Shown here: positions 52,709 to 60,973 of the stretch, in pieces
How the letters are laid out: each line of letters begins with the position of its first letter
Numbering within the stretch: position 1 is the first letter of the stretch
NCBI RefSeq assembly: GCF_003284925.1
Contig: NZ_QMEX01000001.1
Coordinates: 62,001-126,000, forward strand
Length of the DNA stretch: 64,000 nucleotides
Direction of reading: 5' to 3'
From: Mycolicibacter senuensis
GTDB taxonomy: Bacteria; Actinomycetota; Actinomycetes; Mycobacteriales; Mycobacteriaceae
The notes under the pieces: model-generated
What the model was told of the DNA's origin: nothing
Seen by the model: the letters and a program-made list of their open reading frames with translations, nothing else
Databases searched by the model: none
Position numbers and translations under genes: made by a program

Positions 52709-53281
52709 GTGAAAGCGAAAGCGTTCCACGTCCTGGTCGGCGGCCTGCTCCTGGCGGGCTGCAGCTCCGGTGGCAGCCCTGCGGGGACTTCGACCGGAAT
52801 AACGGCCCACTCCACGCCGAGCGTGAACACCGGTGAAGCCGAGGCGGGTCCGGCATCGCCGACAGTCGGCTCCGAAGGTGGTTTCCCTGACCTGAATCCG
52901 GTTGTCGGGCACGGCCAGACGACTGGTGCCGGGGCGACGATCACGCCGCACTCGTTCGAGTACCCGACGAATCGGAGTCCCGATTTCCCGGCAGAGAAGG
53001 GCCAGTGGGCGGTGCTCGACGGTGAACTGTGTGCCGGATCGGAGCCGATCAACAAGACCGGCTACGGGTTCAGCCTCGTCGACGCTGAACACCACGAGTA
53101 CAAGCCATTCGATTCCTCGCGGCCACCGTTCAGCCCGTCGATCACCGGTACCGGGACGCTGTTGCCCTCGGAATGCACCCGCGGGCTGGTGGCTTTCGAC
53201 GTCCCGCAAGGGACGAACATTGTGTTTGTGCGGTGGGAATACCCGGGTGACGGCGGCCCGCTCCGCTGGGCTGTGAGCTGA
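52709..53281 (+). CDS. lipoprotein, 190 aa
   Basis: GTG start 3 bases after the PGRS stop, so the two are co-translated. The signal ends in the lipobox LLLAGC (cysteine at 17), then a Ser/Gly/Thr linker. The folded part (PHSFEYPTNRSPDFPAEKGQ, WAVLDGELCAGSEPINKTGY, RGLVAFDVPQGTNIVFVRWE) resembles DUF4352-type beta-sandwich lipoproteins. It would sit at the outer face of the membrane. Linkage to the PGRS gene suggests a joint envelope role. Confidence 0.8.
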   Translation: MKAKAFHVLVGGLLLAGCSSGGSPAGTSTGITAHSTPSVNTGEAEAGPASPTVGSEGGFPDLNPVVGHGQTTGAGATITPHSFEYPTNRSPDFPAEKGQWAVLDGELCAGSEPINKTGYGFSLVDAEHHEYKPFDSSRPPFSPSITGTGTLLPSECTRGLVAFDVPQGTNIVFVRWEYPGDGGPLRWAVS

Positions 53282-53414
53282 AACAGGGCTCCGCTGCCAG
53301 GGCTCGGACTGTCCTGCTTTTCGTCGTGCGAGGCTTGTGTCGCGGCGGCAGAATGCGCTGTGGCCACTGCTACGCTTTAAACTCGACCGTACGAATCGAG
53401 GAGACTTAACCACC

Positions 53415-53789
53415 ATGGCTATTCCGGTGTTCTTCACAGCAGAGTTGGTGCCCTGGGACGACGTCCGTGGCGGCGTTGTCGACGAGGCCATTGAGGCTGT
53501 CGGGGCTGAGATCAAGAGCTTCTTCGCCGACAAGGGCGATTTCGTGATGGGCTCCGGCAATGACGCTGTGGTTGGTTTGACCTACGACGAGAGCGCCGAA
53601 GACCCGAGTGTTCGTGTCGCAGTTGCCACTTTGGTCGGTGGCTTCCGCGACCTGGCGGACGCGGACGCGGCCTTGGCGCTGGCCAAGAGCTTCACCAGTG
53701 AACAGTTCAAACACGTGACGGCGTCGCTGGACGAGTCCTCGATCGTCACCCACCCCACGGGCGAGTCGGACACGGCCGGCGCGTCCTGA
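53415..53789 (+). CDS. hypothetical protein, 124 aa
   Basis: The ATG at 53415 follows GAGGAGACTTAACCACC. The protein is acidic and helical (MAIPVFFTAELVPWDDVRGG, VVDEAIEAVGAEIKSFFADK, LADADAALALAKSFTSEQFK). No signal peptide. The stop overlaps the next ATG by one base (TGATG). Unassigned; its position in the T7SS-like island suggests a cytosolic helper. Confidence 0.65.
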   Translation: MAIPVFFTAELVPWDDVRGGVVDEAIEAVGAEIKSFFADKGDFVMGSGNDAVVGLTYDESAEDPSVRVAVATLVGGFRDLADADAALALAKSFTSEQFKHVTASLDESSIVTHPTGESDTAGAS

Positions 53790-54094
53790 TGTCGGCGTAC
53801 AGCATCGCCCACGGGCCTGAGGCCGCGGTGGACTTGGTTGTCGCCAATGACCGCGGGGGCCGAGAATCCACGCTGAGCATCGTCGCCGCCAACTGTGCGT
53901 TCGTTGACGGTCAGTGGACCGGTATCGAGCAGGCGGCGGCGTCTTACCGCGAATTCCTGCTGAACTCGCCGCTGCGCCACAACCCGGACCTGGACGGCGT
54001 CGATCTGGTTGCGGTGGACTACATTCGGCTGATCCGCTCTGAACTGGAGGAACGCAATATCCAGGACGGGCGTCCGCAGTTCGCCGGGCTCTGA
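53789..54094 (+). CDS. hypothetical protein, 101 aa
   Basis: Coupled to the preceding gene (TGATG). The sequence includes MSAYSIAHGPEAAVDLVVAN, EQAAASYREFLLNSPLRHNP and LVAVDYIRLIRSELEERNIQ, a small helical protein of Esx-like size but with no WXG motif. Family unknown. Confidence 0.6.
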   Translation: MSAYSIAHGPEAAVDLVVANDRGGRESTLSIVAANCAFVDGQWTGIEQAAASYREFLLNSPLRHNPDLDGVDLVAVDYIRLIRSELEERNIQDGRPQFAGL

Positions 54095-54107
54095 AGTCGT
54101 ACCGGCG

Positions 54108-55079
54108 ATGACATCACCTGATGCTGATGGCGATGACCGGATCGGATTCCCCCTAGCCGGATTCCCGAGCCTGTCGAGTCCTGCCGATGTCGGTGGGCAG
54201 ACTCAGGCGTTCGTGCCCCCGTCAGTGCCTTCGGCTTCGGCTCCGGCCCCGGCCCCGGCCCCGGCCCAGACTCCGTTACCGGCCCCGGAGCCGGAGCCGG
54301 TAACGGAGTCTGGGCCAGCGCCAGCGCGGGCGGCCGTGCCGCCGCGACGGGATGACCTGAACATGCCGCCCCCGGCGGCCCGGGTCGCCACCCCCGCGGC
54401 CAAGGACTTCGACAACGATTGGCGCACTGGCGAATACCGGCGACCGCCGGCCAGCGCGGGCCGATCAGACTTGGTCCGCAGTTTCGAGGCGGCAGACTTT
54501 TATAGGGTCTCGGGCTCGCACAGCAAGCGGAAGTGGATCGGTTGGGGTGCGGCGGGCGCCGCAGTCCTGGCGTTGGCGTGGCTGCTGTGGCCGTCATCTG
54601 ACGGCGACCAGGCCGCCGACGAGGCGATCCCGCCGGTACCGGCCGCGGCCCCCGAGGACATCGCGAAGCTCGAAAGCCTCCTCCCGCGTGGCTATCCCGC
54701 CGGCACCTGCCATCCAGTGCCGCCTAAGGCGGGCGAGCGCGCGAAGTTGTTCTGCTACCGCAACACTGATCCAAATGGGCCGAGTTCGGCGACGTACGCG
54801 CTGGCCGAGGACAAGGAAAATCTGGATGCGTTGATGGCCTACGTCGTTGATGAGGGCCATGCGGTTGTGTGCCCCGGCAATGTGCAGTCGCCGGGGCCGT
54901 GGCGGCGGACTGCGAACCTTTCGCAGAAGGCCGGAGTGTTGATGTGCGGTGTGCCGGACGATGTTCCGACGGTGGCCTGGACCAATGATTCAGCGCTGTT
55001 GTTGGGCATCGTGGAGACTCCCGGTCCGCGGCCGGCTACGTTGGCGAAGCTCTACGACTGGTGGTCGAAGCACTCCTGA
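54108..55079 (+). CDS. single-span membrane protein, Pro-rich cytosolic part
   Basis: A 323-residue protein. The cytosolic N-terminal half is Ala/Pro-rich (residues about 35-80). After a basic segment (SHSKRKWIGW) is one membrane helix at about 143-161 (WGAAGAAVLALAWLLWP), then an outer domain with cysteines (YPAGTCHPVP, AKLFCYRN, AVVCPGN, VLMCGVPDD) that may form two disulfides, ending in ATLAKLYDWWSKHS. No family named. The coding region contains a perfect 21-bp inverted repeat in the Pro-rich part. Confidence 0.65.
   Translation: MTSPDADGDDRIGFPLAGFPSLSSPADVGGQTQAFVPPSVPSASAPAPAPAPAQTPLPAPEPEPVTESGPAPARAAVPPRRDDLNMPPPAARVATPAAKDFDNDWRTGEYRRPPASAGRSDLVRSFEAADFYRVSGSHSKRKWIGWGAAGAAVLALAWLLWPSSDGDQAADEAIPPVPAAAPEDIAKLESLLPRGYPAGTCHPVPPKAGERAKLFCYRNTDPNGPSSATYALAEDKENLDALMAYVVDEGHAVVCPGNVQSPGPWRRTANLSQKAGVLMCGVPDDVPTVAWTNDSALLLGIVETPGPRPATLAKLYDWWSKHS
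54263..54316. repeat. perfect 21-bp inverted repeat inside a gene
   Basis: Left arm 54263-54283 (starts GGCCCAGACTCCGTTACCGG) pairs fully with 54296-54316 across 12 bases. It codes for the linker AQTPLPAPEPEPVTESGPAP of the membrane protein. It may be a template-switch product or a cruciform or recombination site. Confidence 0.8.
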
Positions 55080-55108
55080 GGCTGGCACCGTAGGTGCCGT
55101 TGCAAAGA

Positions 55109-55142
55109 GGAAAGCCCCGACCGTTTCCGGTCGGGGCTTTCC
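55109..55142. terminator. bidirectional terminator hairpin
   Basis: A 15-bp perfect stem GGAAAGCCCCGACCG (55109-55123) with 55128-55142 and a TTTC loop, between the rightward membrane-protein gene and the leftward Esx-like pair. A smaller GGCACC/GGTGCC hairpin precedes it at 55083-55097. Confidence 0.85.
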
Positions 55143-55165
55143 TATTGCCGAGCAGGCGGATTGGC

Positions 55166-55459
55166 TCAGACGCCCATCCAGCCGCGGGCCATCTTGTCCA
55201 TGCCGATCTGGTCGTGGTGGGACTCCATGACGGCGCGGTGGACCATCTGGGTGATCTCCGACGCCTCGTTGCGGATCTGCTGCGACTGCATGGCCCATTC
55301 CATACCGGCCTGGGTGGCGTCACCGGAGGCGACGTTGTCCAGGTGCTGGTACTGGGCGTCCATGGCGTGGGAGTGGTCCTGACCCTGGGCGTTGAGCGCC
55401 ATGATGCCCGCCAGGGCGCCTTCGATGTGTCCGCCGTTGTAGAGAACTGTGTCCGACAT
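55166..55459 (-). CDS. Esx-like (WXG100-size) protein, second of pair
   Basis: A 97-residue helical protein of WXG100 size (YNGGHIEGALAGIMALNAQG, HAMDAQYQHLDNVASGD, MEWAMQSQQIRNEASEITQM). The central hairpin turn has no WXG; a YQHLD sequence (YxxxD type) lies mid-chain rather than at the C-terminus. It lies 41 bases after its partner. The pair is expected to form a four-helix dimer exported by a type VII system, but the motif departures make this an inference from size, pairing and neighbours. Confidence 0.7.
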   Translation of the reverse strand: MSDTVLYNGGHIEGALAGIMALNAQGQDHSHAMDAQYQHLDNVASGDATQAGMEWAMQSQQIRNEASEITQMVHRAVMESHHDQIGMDKMARGWMGV

Positions 55460-55500
55460 GATGTGCCTTCTTCCTGTTGAGTCTGTTGGGTGGCCGGTGC

Positions 55501-55803
55501 TTACAGCGAGGTGATGGCGAAGATGCGGCCCTGACGCTCGGCCTCGGCCTGGTCGGTCATGTCGGCGAAGTGGCCGATGCCGTGGAACTTCTCCTGCGCG
55601 GTGGCGGAGTGCTGGTCGACCTTGGCCTTAAGCTCGGCGACCTTGGCGGCCACGGCAGGGCCGGCGAGGCCCTGCATGCCGACCGCGGCGAGTTCGTCAG
55701 CGAGGTTGGCGAACTGCGCATAGGTCTGCATGAAGTCCACGGACGAGGAATGTCCGGCGTTGGCAATGCTGCGCATTTCACCACTGGTGAGCTTGATGAT
55801 CAT
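55501..55803 (-). CDS. Esx-like (WXG100-size) protein, first of pair
   Basis: A 100-residue, nearly all-helical protein (KLTSGEMRSIANAGHSSSVD, FMQTYAQFANLADELAAVGM, PAVAAKVAELKAKVDQHSAT) with a glycine-containing turn (MQGLAGPAV) near the middle. No tryptophan at all, so no WXG. GAAGGG lies about seven bases upstream of the ATG. First gene of a two-gene unit with the one at 55166. Confidence 0.7.
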   Translation of the reverse strand: MIIKLTSGEMRSIANAGHSSSVDFMQTYAQFANLADELAAVGMQGLAGPAVAAKVAELKAKVDQHSATAQEKFHGIGHFADMTDQAEAERQGRIFAITSL

Positions 55804-56101
55804 TTGAGACCCTTCCCTTCAGTTAACGGTGGTGGCCTCGGAGAGGAGCTCCCGATACCCCCTGCTCGCAGATTCTAAAGTGCGCTACTGGCTCCTGCAA
55901 AGGGGTCTTGTGCGGCGCGCCCGGTTTTTTCTGGACGTTGCTGGTTCTGTCTTTGCGCAGGTCGGGGCGGTTTTTGGGGAAATTCTGGCTGTGGGCGGCG
56001 GAAATCCGGGCTGTGGGCGTTGTTGTCGGGGTTCGGCGCGGTGAATGCGCTTAAGCTGAAGTTGATGAATCGTGGTGCGCACCGATAGGGGGGTTGGGAA
56101 C
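55804..56101. other. divergent intergenic region
   Basis: Separates the leftward Esx-like pair from the rightward T7SS-like genes. No gene supported. The middle is G/T-rich on the forward strand with several TTTT and GGGG runs. Promoters for both directions are expected here but no clear -10/-35 pair was fixed. Confidence 0.4.
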
Positions 56102-56398
56102 GTGCATCAGACGCTTCAAGAGGTATTGGCCGGTGTCGACGAGATCGAAGCTGCTGACGCGGCGAGGCGGAATGCTTTTGACCAGGCTGTGGGCATGTAT
56201 ATCGACGATGTTGTCACGCCGGAGGTGGGGGTGTCGGTGTGGCGGGGTCGGGTCCTGGAGATTCAGATCGCTGATGCGTTCTGCCAGCGTGACGTCGTCG
56301 AGATGAGGAATGTGCTCAACGGCGTCATCATCAATGCGTTCGCGGCGTGGCACAGTCATTATCTGGAGCTTTTGGAGGCGAACGGAGTGGAGGTCTGA
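56102..56398 (+). CDS. hypothetical protein, 98 aa
   Basis: The GTG at 56102 starts a helical protein (LQEVLAGVDEIEAADAARRN, AFDQAVGMYIDDVVTPEVGV, FCQRDVVEMRNVLNGVIINA) of WXG100-like size. A VWRG tetrapeptide (W then R-G) is the closest thing to a WXG turn. The stop abuts the next GTG, so the two are co-translated. It may be a chaperone or partner. Confidence 0.55.
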   Translation: MHQTLQEVLAGVDEIEAADAARRNAFDQAVGMYIDDVVTPEVGVSVWRGRVLEIQIADAFCQRDVVEMRNVLNGVIINAFAAWHSHYLELLEANGVEV

Positions 56399-57415
56399 GT
56401 GCCTGAGCAGTCGGATCGGGTCGCGGCGAACCTGGCGGCGCTGAGCGAGGTGCTCTCGGCGATCGGGATCGACGAGGACGGCAGCGGCGAAGCCGCGGAG
56501 GCTATCCGCCGCGTACTGGCTGAGCGTAGTGACCATTTGGAGCAGATCTCTTCGGCAGCGGCCGCCGTAGCGCAGGCGGCTCGGGAGCGCGAGGCGCTGG
56601 TGAAGCAGCGGGAAGTCGCCATGCCTTCGGATGATGAGATCCGGGCGGCGCAGGAAGCGGTGATCAACTCTGCCGGAACCAGTGGTGAGCAGAGTGCCAT
56701 CGAGCGCCTCGCTGATCTGTTGGCGCAGAAGCGCGATGCGCAGAAGGACTTTGAGAAGGGCGAGGAGCTCGCGGCCGATGGGCTCGAGTCGGCGACGCGG
56801 GATCTGTCTTCGGCGGCGCGTATGCCCGCGGCTGGCCCTGCTGCTGCGATCGGACCGCTGATGGGACTGCTGTCATCGTTGTCGAAGGTCGGCACCGGCG
56901 GTGGTGGAATGCCTGGCGGTGCTGAGGCTTCCGAGGCAGGCGCGCCGACGGGGTTTGCGCCCGAGGAGCAGGATCCGGTCTCGGGTGTGCTGGCGCGGTT
57001 GGCTTCTGGTGATCACGGTGGAAGTGGTTTGCATAACCGGGAATTCGGTGATTCGGAATTCGCCGATGGTGCTGGGCAGACTCACACCGCTGGCGCTGCG
57101 TTTGGTGGTCAGCAGATGCCGACCTTGTCGGGGGCTGTCACCGGGGCGGATGTGTCGGGCCGTGGAGCTGCCCCATTCGCGGTTTCCTCGACGCCGGTGG
57201 GATCGGCTGGTGGCGGCGGTATGGGTGCCGGCGGGGGTATGCCGATGGCTCCGATGATGCCGCCGATGGGCGGTGCTGGTGGCGGCGCGGCGCAGGGTAA
57301 AAGTCGGGACAAAAACTCTATTATGAATACCGATCCGGATTTCACCGGTGCCGATATTGAAGCCGATATCGCGACGTCGGGGGTCATCGGTCGCGGCGAA
57401 AGTCAGCGGCATTAG
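56399..57415 (+). CDS. helical/Gly-Met-rich protein, 338 aa (T7SS-like)
   Basis: Residues 1-140 are helical and coiled-coil-like (NLAALSEVLSAIGIDEDGSG, EQISSAAAAVAQAAREREAL, AIERLADLLAQKRDAQKDFE). The rest is Gly/Ala/Met/Pro-rich (GGGMGAGGGMPMAPMMPPMG) and probably disordered, ending in an acidic, conserved-looking tail (NSIMNTDPDFTGADIEADIA). This style is shared with the next two genes and the 829-residue protein, as in ESX-associated Esp-like proteins. No catalytic motif. Confidence 0.6.
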   Translation: MPEQSDRVAANLAALSEVLSAIGIDEDGSGEAAEAIRRVLAERSDHLEQISSAAAAVAQAAREREALVKQREVAMPSDDEIRAAQEAVINSAGTSGEQSAIERLADLLAQKRDAQKDFEKGEELAADGLESATRDLSSAARMPAAGPAAAIGPLMGLLSSLSKVGTGGGGMPGGAEASEAGAPTGFAPEEQDPVSGVLARLASGDHGGSGLHNREFGDSEFADGAGQTHTAGAAFGGQQMPTLSGAVTGADVSGRGAAPFAVSSTPVGSAGGGGMGAGGGMPMAPMMPPMGGAGGGAAQGKSRDKNSIMNTDPDFTGADIEADIATSGVIGRGESQRH

Positions 57416-57433
57416 CAGTGGGGGGAATGCGTA

Positions 57434-59803
57434 ATGACCAGCTTTGGGCTTGGCCCGCGGGGGAGTGGGTCATCGGGGCACGGCCAGGTGGCGCCGCCGT
57501 CGATGTCCGCACCGCAATACGACGTGCCCGGAGGGCACGCCAATGTGCTTGATGATGTGATGCGTGCCGGGCTTGACCCGGTGGGTGCGTTCGGTGCTGC
57601 TGCTGGGCTGCATCGCCTGGTCGGGTGGGACCCGGTGAACCGCACGCTCAACTCTGTTGCCAACCCTGGCGGCGCGGCGCATGAGCCGCCGCAGACGGCC
57701 CCTCAGACGTCGTTGGATGGCTCGGCCCCGAGCCCGATGGACGACAAGACGGCACCGCACAACGTGTCGGATAAGGGCGCGAAGGCGGATGCGAAGGCTG
57801 GCAAGGCCGCCGGGCCGAAGGGCGCACCGTCTGCGGCTTCGACTGCGGCCCGGGACACCGGTAAAGCCGCGGGTAAGGCCGCAGCCAAGGACGCCCAGCA
57901 CCAACTCGGCAAGGCTATGGCCAAGAATGCGTTGGTCACGGCCGCGAAGAAGACCGCCAGTGGGTTGGCGGCCAATCGTGGTGCGGCGCTGGCGGGCAAG
58001 CTCGCAGCGCAGGCGGCGCTGCGTGCGGGGGCGATGTCGATTCCGGGGTTGGGGCTCGGTTTGACCGCGGCACTGTGGGTCCTGGACTCCGGTGAGCGGC
58101 GTGCCGTCAACAACTTGATCTCGTCGATGTTCGGGCCCGGTGCGGCCCCGGAGTTGGATGCGGCGCCGGAGCCGCCGCGGACGCACTTCCTGCCGTTGAC
58201 GCACGACGGGAACCGCGATCCCGCGATCGTCCGAATGGATCAGGGCATGGTGCGCACGAATGCGGCTGCGTTCCGGTTCCATCCCGATGATGTGTGGCCG
58301 GCGTCTCCGCGGATCGAAACCACCAGTGACTTCGCTGGTGTCGCAACGAAGATCAACGGGCTGTCGGCCAAGGTTGGTGGCCTGGCGGAGTCGATCCAGG
58401 CGGCCTACACGGCTGCGGCTGCTGATGAGCCCTACCTGCAGCGGCTGTGGTCGCAGGCCAAGCCGGGTGTGGCGGCGCTCGATGGGCTCAAGGACACGGT
58501 GTTGCCGGCGATTGGTCGCCAGCTCATGGCTGGTGCCGGCAACGCTAACGATGCTTACCAGGCGTTGCGTGAGGTCAACCGCGCCAACCGGGTGGAGATC
58601 AATAACTCGACCAGTGGGTTGATTCCGTTCCGGGCCAATCATGTTGATGAAGCCAAGATGGGTGACTCGACGGAGCAGTTGCGTTCGGCTGTGGCGGCGA
58701 TGGATCGCACCGCGCAGGCGCTCGCTGCTGCTGCTGACCCGTTCACGATCGCCGATCGTTCTGCTGTGGCGGGTCCGGGGGGACTGTCGGCCGGTGGTGG
58801 CGCGCAGGAGTCGGGGCCGGCCCCGGGGCCGGGTCTGGTGTCGACGACGAACGAAACGGGTGGGCCTGGGGCGGGGCCGGCGGGTGCTCCGGTCGGTGAG
58901 AAGCCTGACCTGGGTGCCAAGGACCTTGCGTCGTTGCTGCGCAACGGAATGCCTGGCATGCCGATGATGCCTGGAGGAATGGGTATGCCGACGATGCCGT
59001 CGATGCCCGGCCTTGGCAGCGGCATCCCTGGATTGGGCAGTGCTATGCCCCGGCCCAATGACGCCACGCTGGCGCGTGGACTGCAGGATCCGCTCAAGAA
59101 GGCTCTGGATGACCAGCTCAAGGACAAGGCCGAGAAGGCTGACGAGAAGGCGGTCAAGAAGCCGGGTGAGGGCCCGCTGGGTACTCCGGTTGTGGGGTCC
59201 GGTGGCGGTGCGGCGCAACCGGCTGCCCACAAGCCCGGGCCGGGTCTGGGGGCTCCGGGTACGCCGGGTGGTCCGCCCGGGGCGGCCAACACCACAGAAA
59301 TCGGCGGCAAGAAGTGGACTTTCGACAATCCGAAGTCGGCGGCGTTGGCGCACAACCTGTCCGGCACGGACGGGTCGAGCCACAAGAGTCTGCGGCAGGC
59401 GGCGGCTGAGGCTGGGTACCGTCTGCCTCCGCCCGGCCAGGACATCGGCACGCCGGTCGCTGGTGGTGAGATCAAGCCTGGTGACGTGGTGATGGGCGCC
59501 AATAACCAGAATGCGCACTATCTGGGTGAGCAGGACGGTAAGGCCATGGTGATCACCGAGCGTGGTGAGCTCAAGCCGCTGGATGAGGTCGCGAAATTCG
59601 CGGGTCCACATGAGGGCATTTTCCGGCTCGCCGACGACGGTGCGCCGGCGCCGGAGGAGCAGGTGATCCAGCAGACCTCTGGGCATGCTGAACCGCCGGC
59701 CGCGCCGCCGGCCGCGGCTGCGACCGACCCGGGGCTCATCCCGACGCCGCCGCGTGGCGGGCAGCCGGGCATGGACCCAGGTGCGGTGCCCCCCGGCAAC
59801 TAG
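57434..59803 (+). CDS. large multi-domain protein, 789 aa (T7SS-like)
   Basis: The N-terminus is Gly/Ser-rich with a conserved helix (GGHANVLDDVMRAGLDPVGA). A Lys/Ala-rich region (about 112-180) precedes a hydrophobic stretch near 198-216 (AMSIPGLGLGLTAALWVLDS). A helical domain (about 300-440, TKINGLSAKVGGLAESIQAA, GNANDAYQALREVNRANRVE) resembles a WXG100-like bundle. A Pro/Gly/Met-rich linker follows, then a small C-terminal domain (SHKSLRQAAAEAGYRLPPPG, GGEIKPGDVVMGANNQNAHY, GKAMVITERGELKPLDEVAK) shaped like an NlpC/P60-type fold but without a clear catalytic cysteine. It may carry or anchor a cell-wall-active partner. Function unknown. Confidence 0.6.
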   Translation: MTSFGLGPRGSGSSGHGQVAPPSMSAPQYDVPGGHANVLDDVMRAGLDPVGAFGAAAGLHRLVGWDPVNRTLNSVANPGGAAHEPPQTAPQTSLDGSAPSPMDDKTAPHNVSDKGAKADAKAGKAAGPKGAPSAASTAARDTGKAAGKAAAKDAQHQLGKAMAKNALVTAAKKTASGLAANRGAALAGKLAAQAALRAGAMSIPGLGLGLTAALWVLDSGERRAVNNLISSMFGPGAAPELDAAPEPPRTHFLPLTHDGNRDPAIVRMDQGMVRTNAAAFRFHPDDVWPASPRIETTSDFAGVATKINGLSAKVGGLAESIQAAYTAAAADEPYLQRLWSQAKPGVAALDGLKDTVLPAIGRQLMAGAGNANDAYQALREVNRANRVEINNSTSGLIPFRANHVDEAKMGDSTEQLRSAVAAMDRTAQALAAAADPFTIADRSAVAGPGGLSAGGGAQESGPAPGPGLVSTTNETGGPGAGPAGAPVGEKPDLGAKDLASLLRNGMPGMPMMPGGMGMPTMPSMPGLGSGIPGLGSAMPRPNDATLARGLQDPLKKALDDQLKDKAEKADEKAVKKPGEGPLGTPVVGSGGGAAQPAAHKPGPGLGAPGTPGGPPGAANTTEIGGKKWTFDNPKSAALAHNLSGTDGSSHKSLRQAAAEAGYRLPPPGQDIGTPVAGGEIKPGDVVMGANNQNAHYLGEQDGKAMVITERGELKPLDEVAKFAGPHEGIFRLADDGAPAPEEQVIQQTSGHAEPPAAPPAAAATDPGLIPTPPRGGQPGMDPGAVPPGN

Positions 59804-59866
59804 CCGGTCCGTCCCGCTGCCGGGGGTTAGGGCGGTGGACTGGGTAGTGAGAGGAGAGTGGGTGCG

Positions 59867-60901
59867 GTGACGCAACCCGGCTTGAGTGGGCAACCTGAGA
59901 TCGCGTACAATGAGGACGAAGCCCACGGTGTCTACAGTCGGGCGCAGGGGGCGTTGAGTGATCAGCGACAAGGACTGCCGCGCCCGGACGGTACCGGGCT
60001 GGAAGACCCGGCGATCTCTGCGTCGCTGCGTGATCACCACGACCGCACGCGTGCCAGCATCACCGACACCGAGGACGCGCTGGGAAAGGGCAAGCGGGCC
60101 GTCAAAGAGCTCGGTGACGTGGATAAGCAGTCAGGGGTGCGGGCCCGCGGGATCGGTCCTGGGGGAGCAGATGCCCTGCAACGGGCCATGGGTCGCGGCG
60201 GCGGTCCGGCGTCGCCGTTGACCGCGGCGCCCGCGGCGCCGCCGCCGACCATGCCTGCCCCAGCGCCGATGCCTGCCCCTGCCCCTATGCCGGCGGCGGC
60301 GCCGCCGATGATGCCGGCCATGCAGCCGGGCATGGTCAACGTGGCCCCGGATGCGCTGGCACGGTTGATCGCCGGCGCGAACCTCGGCCCGGCCTTGGCC
60401 GGGGCACGCGTTGGATCCAAGGGCGGCGGCAAGCAACCCATCGCGGTCAGTGGGATCGACTTCCGCAAGCCGGCAGCCAGTGCGCCGCTACGCAAATCGG
60501 ATATGCACGCGCTCATCGATAAGGCCTTGGACGACAACGGTATTCGTGATCCGCAGATTCGGGCGCACTGGCATGATATTCAGTACAACCAGGGCATGCG
60601 CGAGTCCAGTGGCGTGCTCGGGGCAGTCAACAAGGAAGACCGCAACGCCGTCGGCCCTGTGCAGGCAGACGGGGCGGCGCTGAACTGCAGTCGCGGACTG
60701 TGGCAGGTGACTGCGGAGACCTTTGCTCGCCATCACGTCGGAGGTACCTCGAACTGGATCTACGACGGCGAGGCGAACGGCTCCTGTTCAATCGCCTACC
60801 AGATCGCCGTGCAGGCCGAGCGGGGCCACAACTTGAACACCCTTGAGGGCATCGCTGCCTACCACGCCCAGCGGGCGGCCGCCGGCTACGGCGCCTACTG
60901 A
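59867..60901 (+). CDS. DUF4226-like protein fused to transglycosylase domain
   Basis: A 344-residue protein from the GTG at 59867, with GGAGAG eight bases upstream. The N-terminal 130 residues are helical (DEAHGVYSRAQGALSDQRQG, ASITDTEDALGKGKRAVKEL), like DUF4226 T7SS-linked proteins. After an Ala/Pro/Met linker comes a lysozyme-like domain (about 205-340): QYNQGMRESSGVLGAVNKED, RNAVGPVQADGAALNCSRGL, WQVTAETFARHHVGGTSNWI, with the catalytic glutamate in RESSG. This is the pattern of SLT/resuscitation-type peptidoglycan hydrolases. There is no signal peptide, so export by type VII secretion is likely. It could open the wall for a secretion machine or act on rivals. Confidence 0.8.
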   Translation: MTQPGLSGQPEIAYNEDEAHGVYSRAQGALSDQRQGLPRPDGTGLEDPAISASLRDHHDRTRASITDTEDALGKGKRAVKELGDVDKQSGVRARGIGPGGADALQRAMGRGGGPASPLTAAPAAPPPTMPAPAPMPAPAPMPAAAPPMMPAMQPGMVNVAPDALARLIAGANLGPALAGARVGSKGGGKQPIAVSGIDFRKPAASAPLRKSDMHALIDKALDDNGIRDPQIRAHWHDIQYNQGMRESSGVLGAVNKEDRNAVGPVQADGAALNCSRGLWQVTAETFARHHVGGTSNWIYDGEANGSCSIAYQIAVQAERGHNLNTLEGIAAYHAQRAAAGYGAY

Positions 60902-60973
60902 CGCCGCCGGCGTAAGGCCCCGTACGAGTTCACGGCCCACCTGCGGTAAATGTGTCCGTGGTTGTGAGAATCT

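Noticed and set aside
57470-60040. An 856-codon leftward open frame
   Set aside because: It is antisense to two well-supported rightward genes, very Arg-rich, and produced by the G+C-rich third positions of the real frames.
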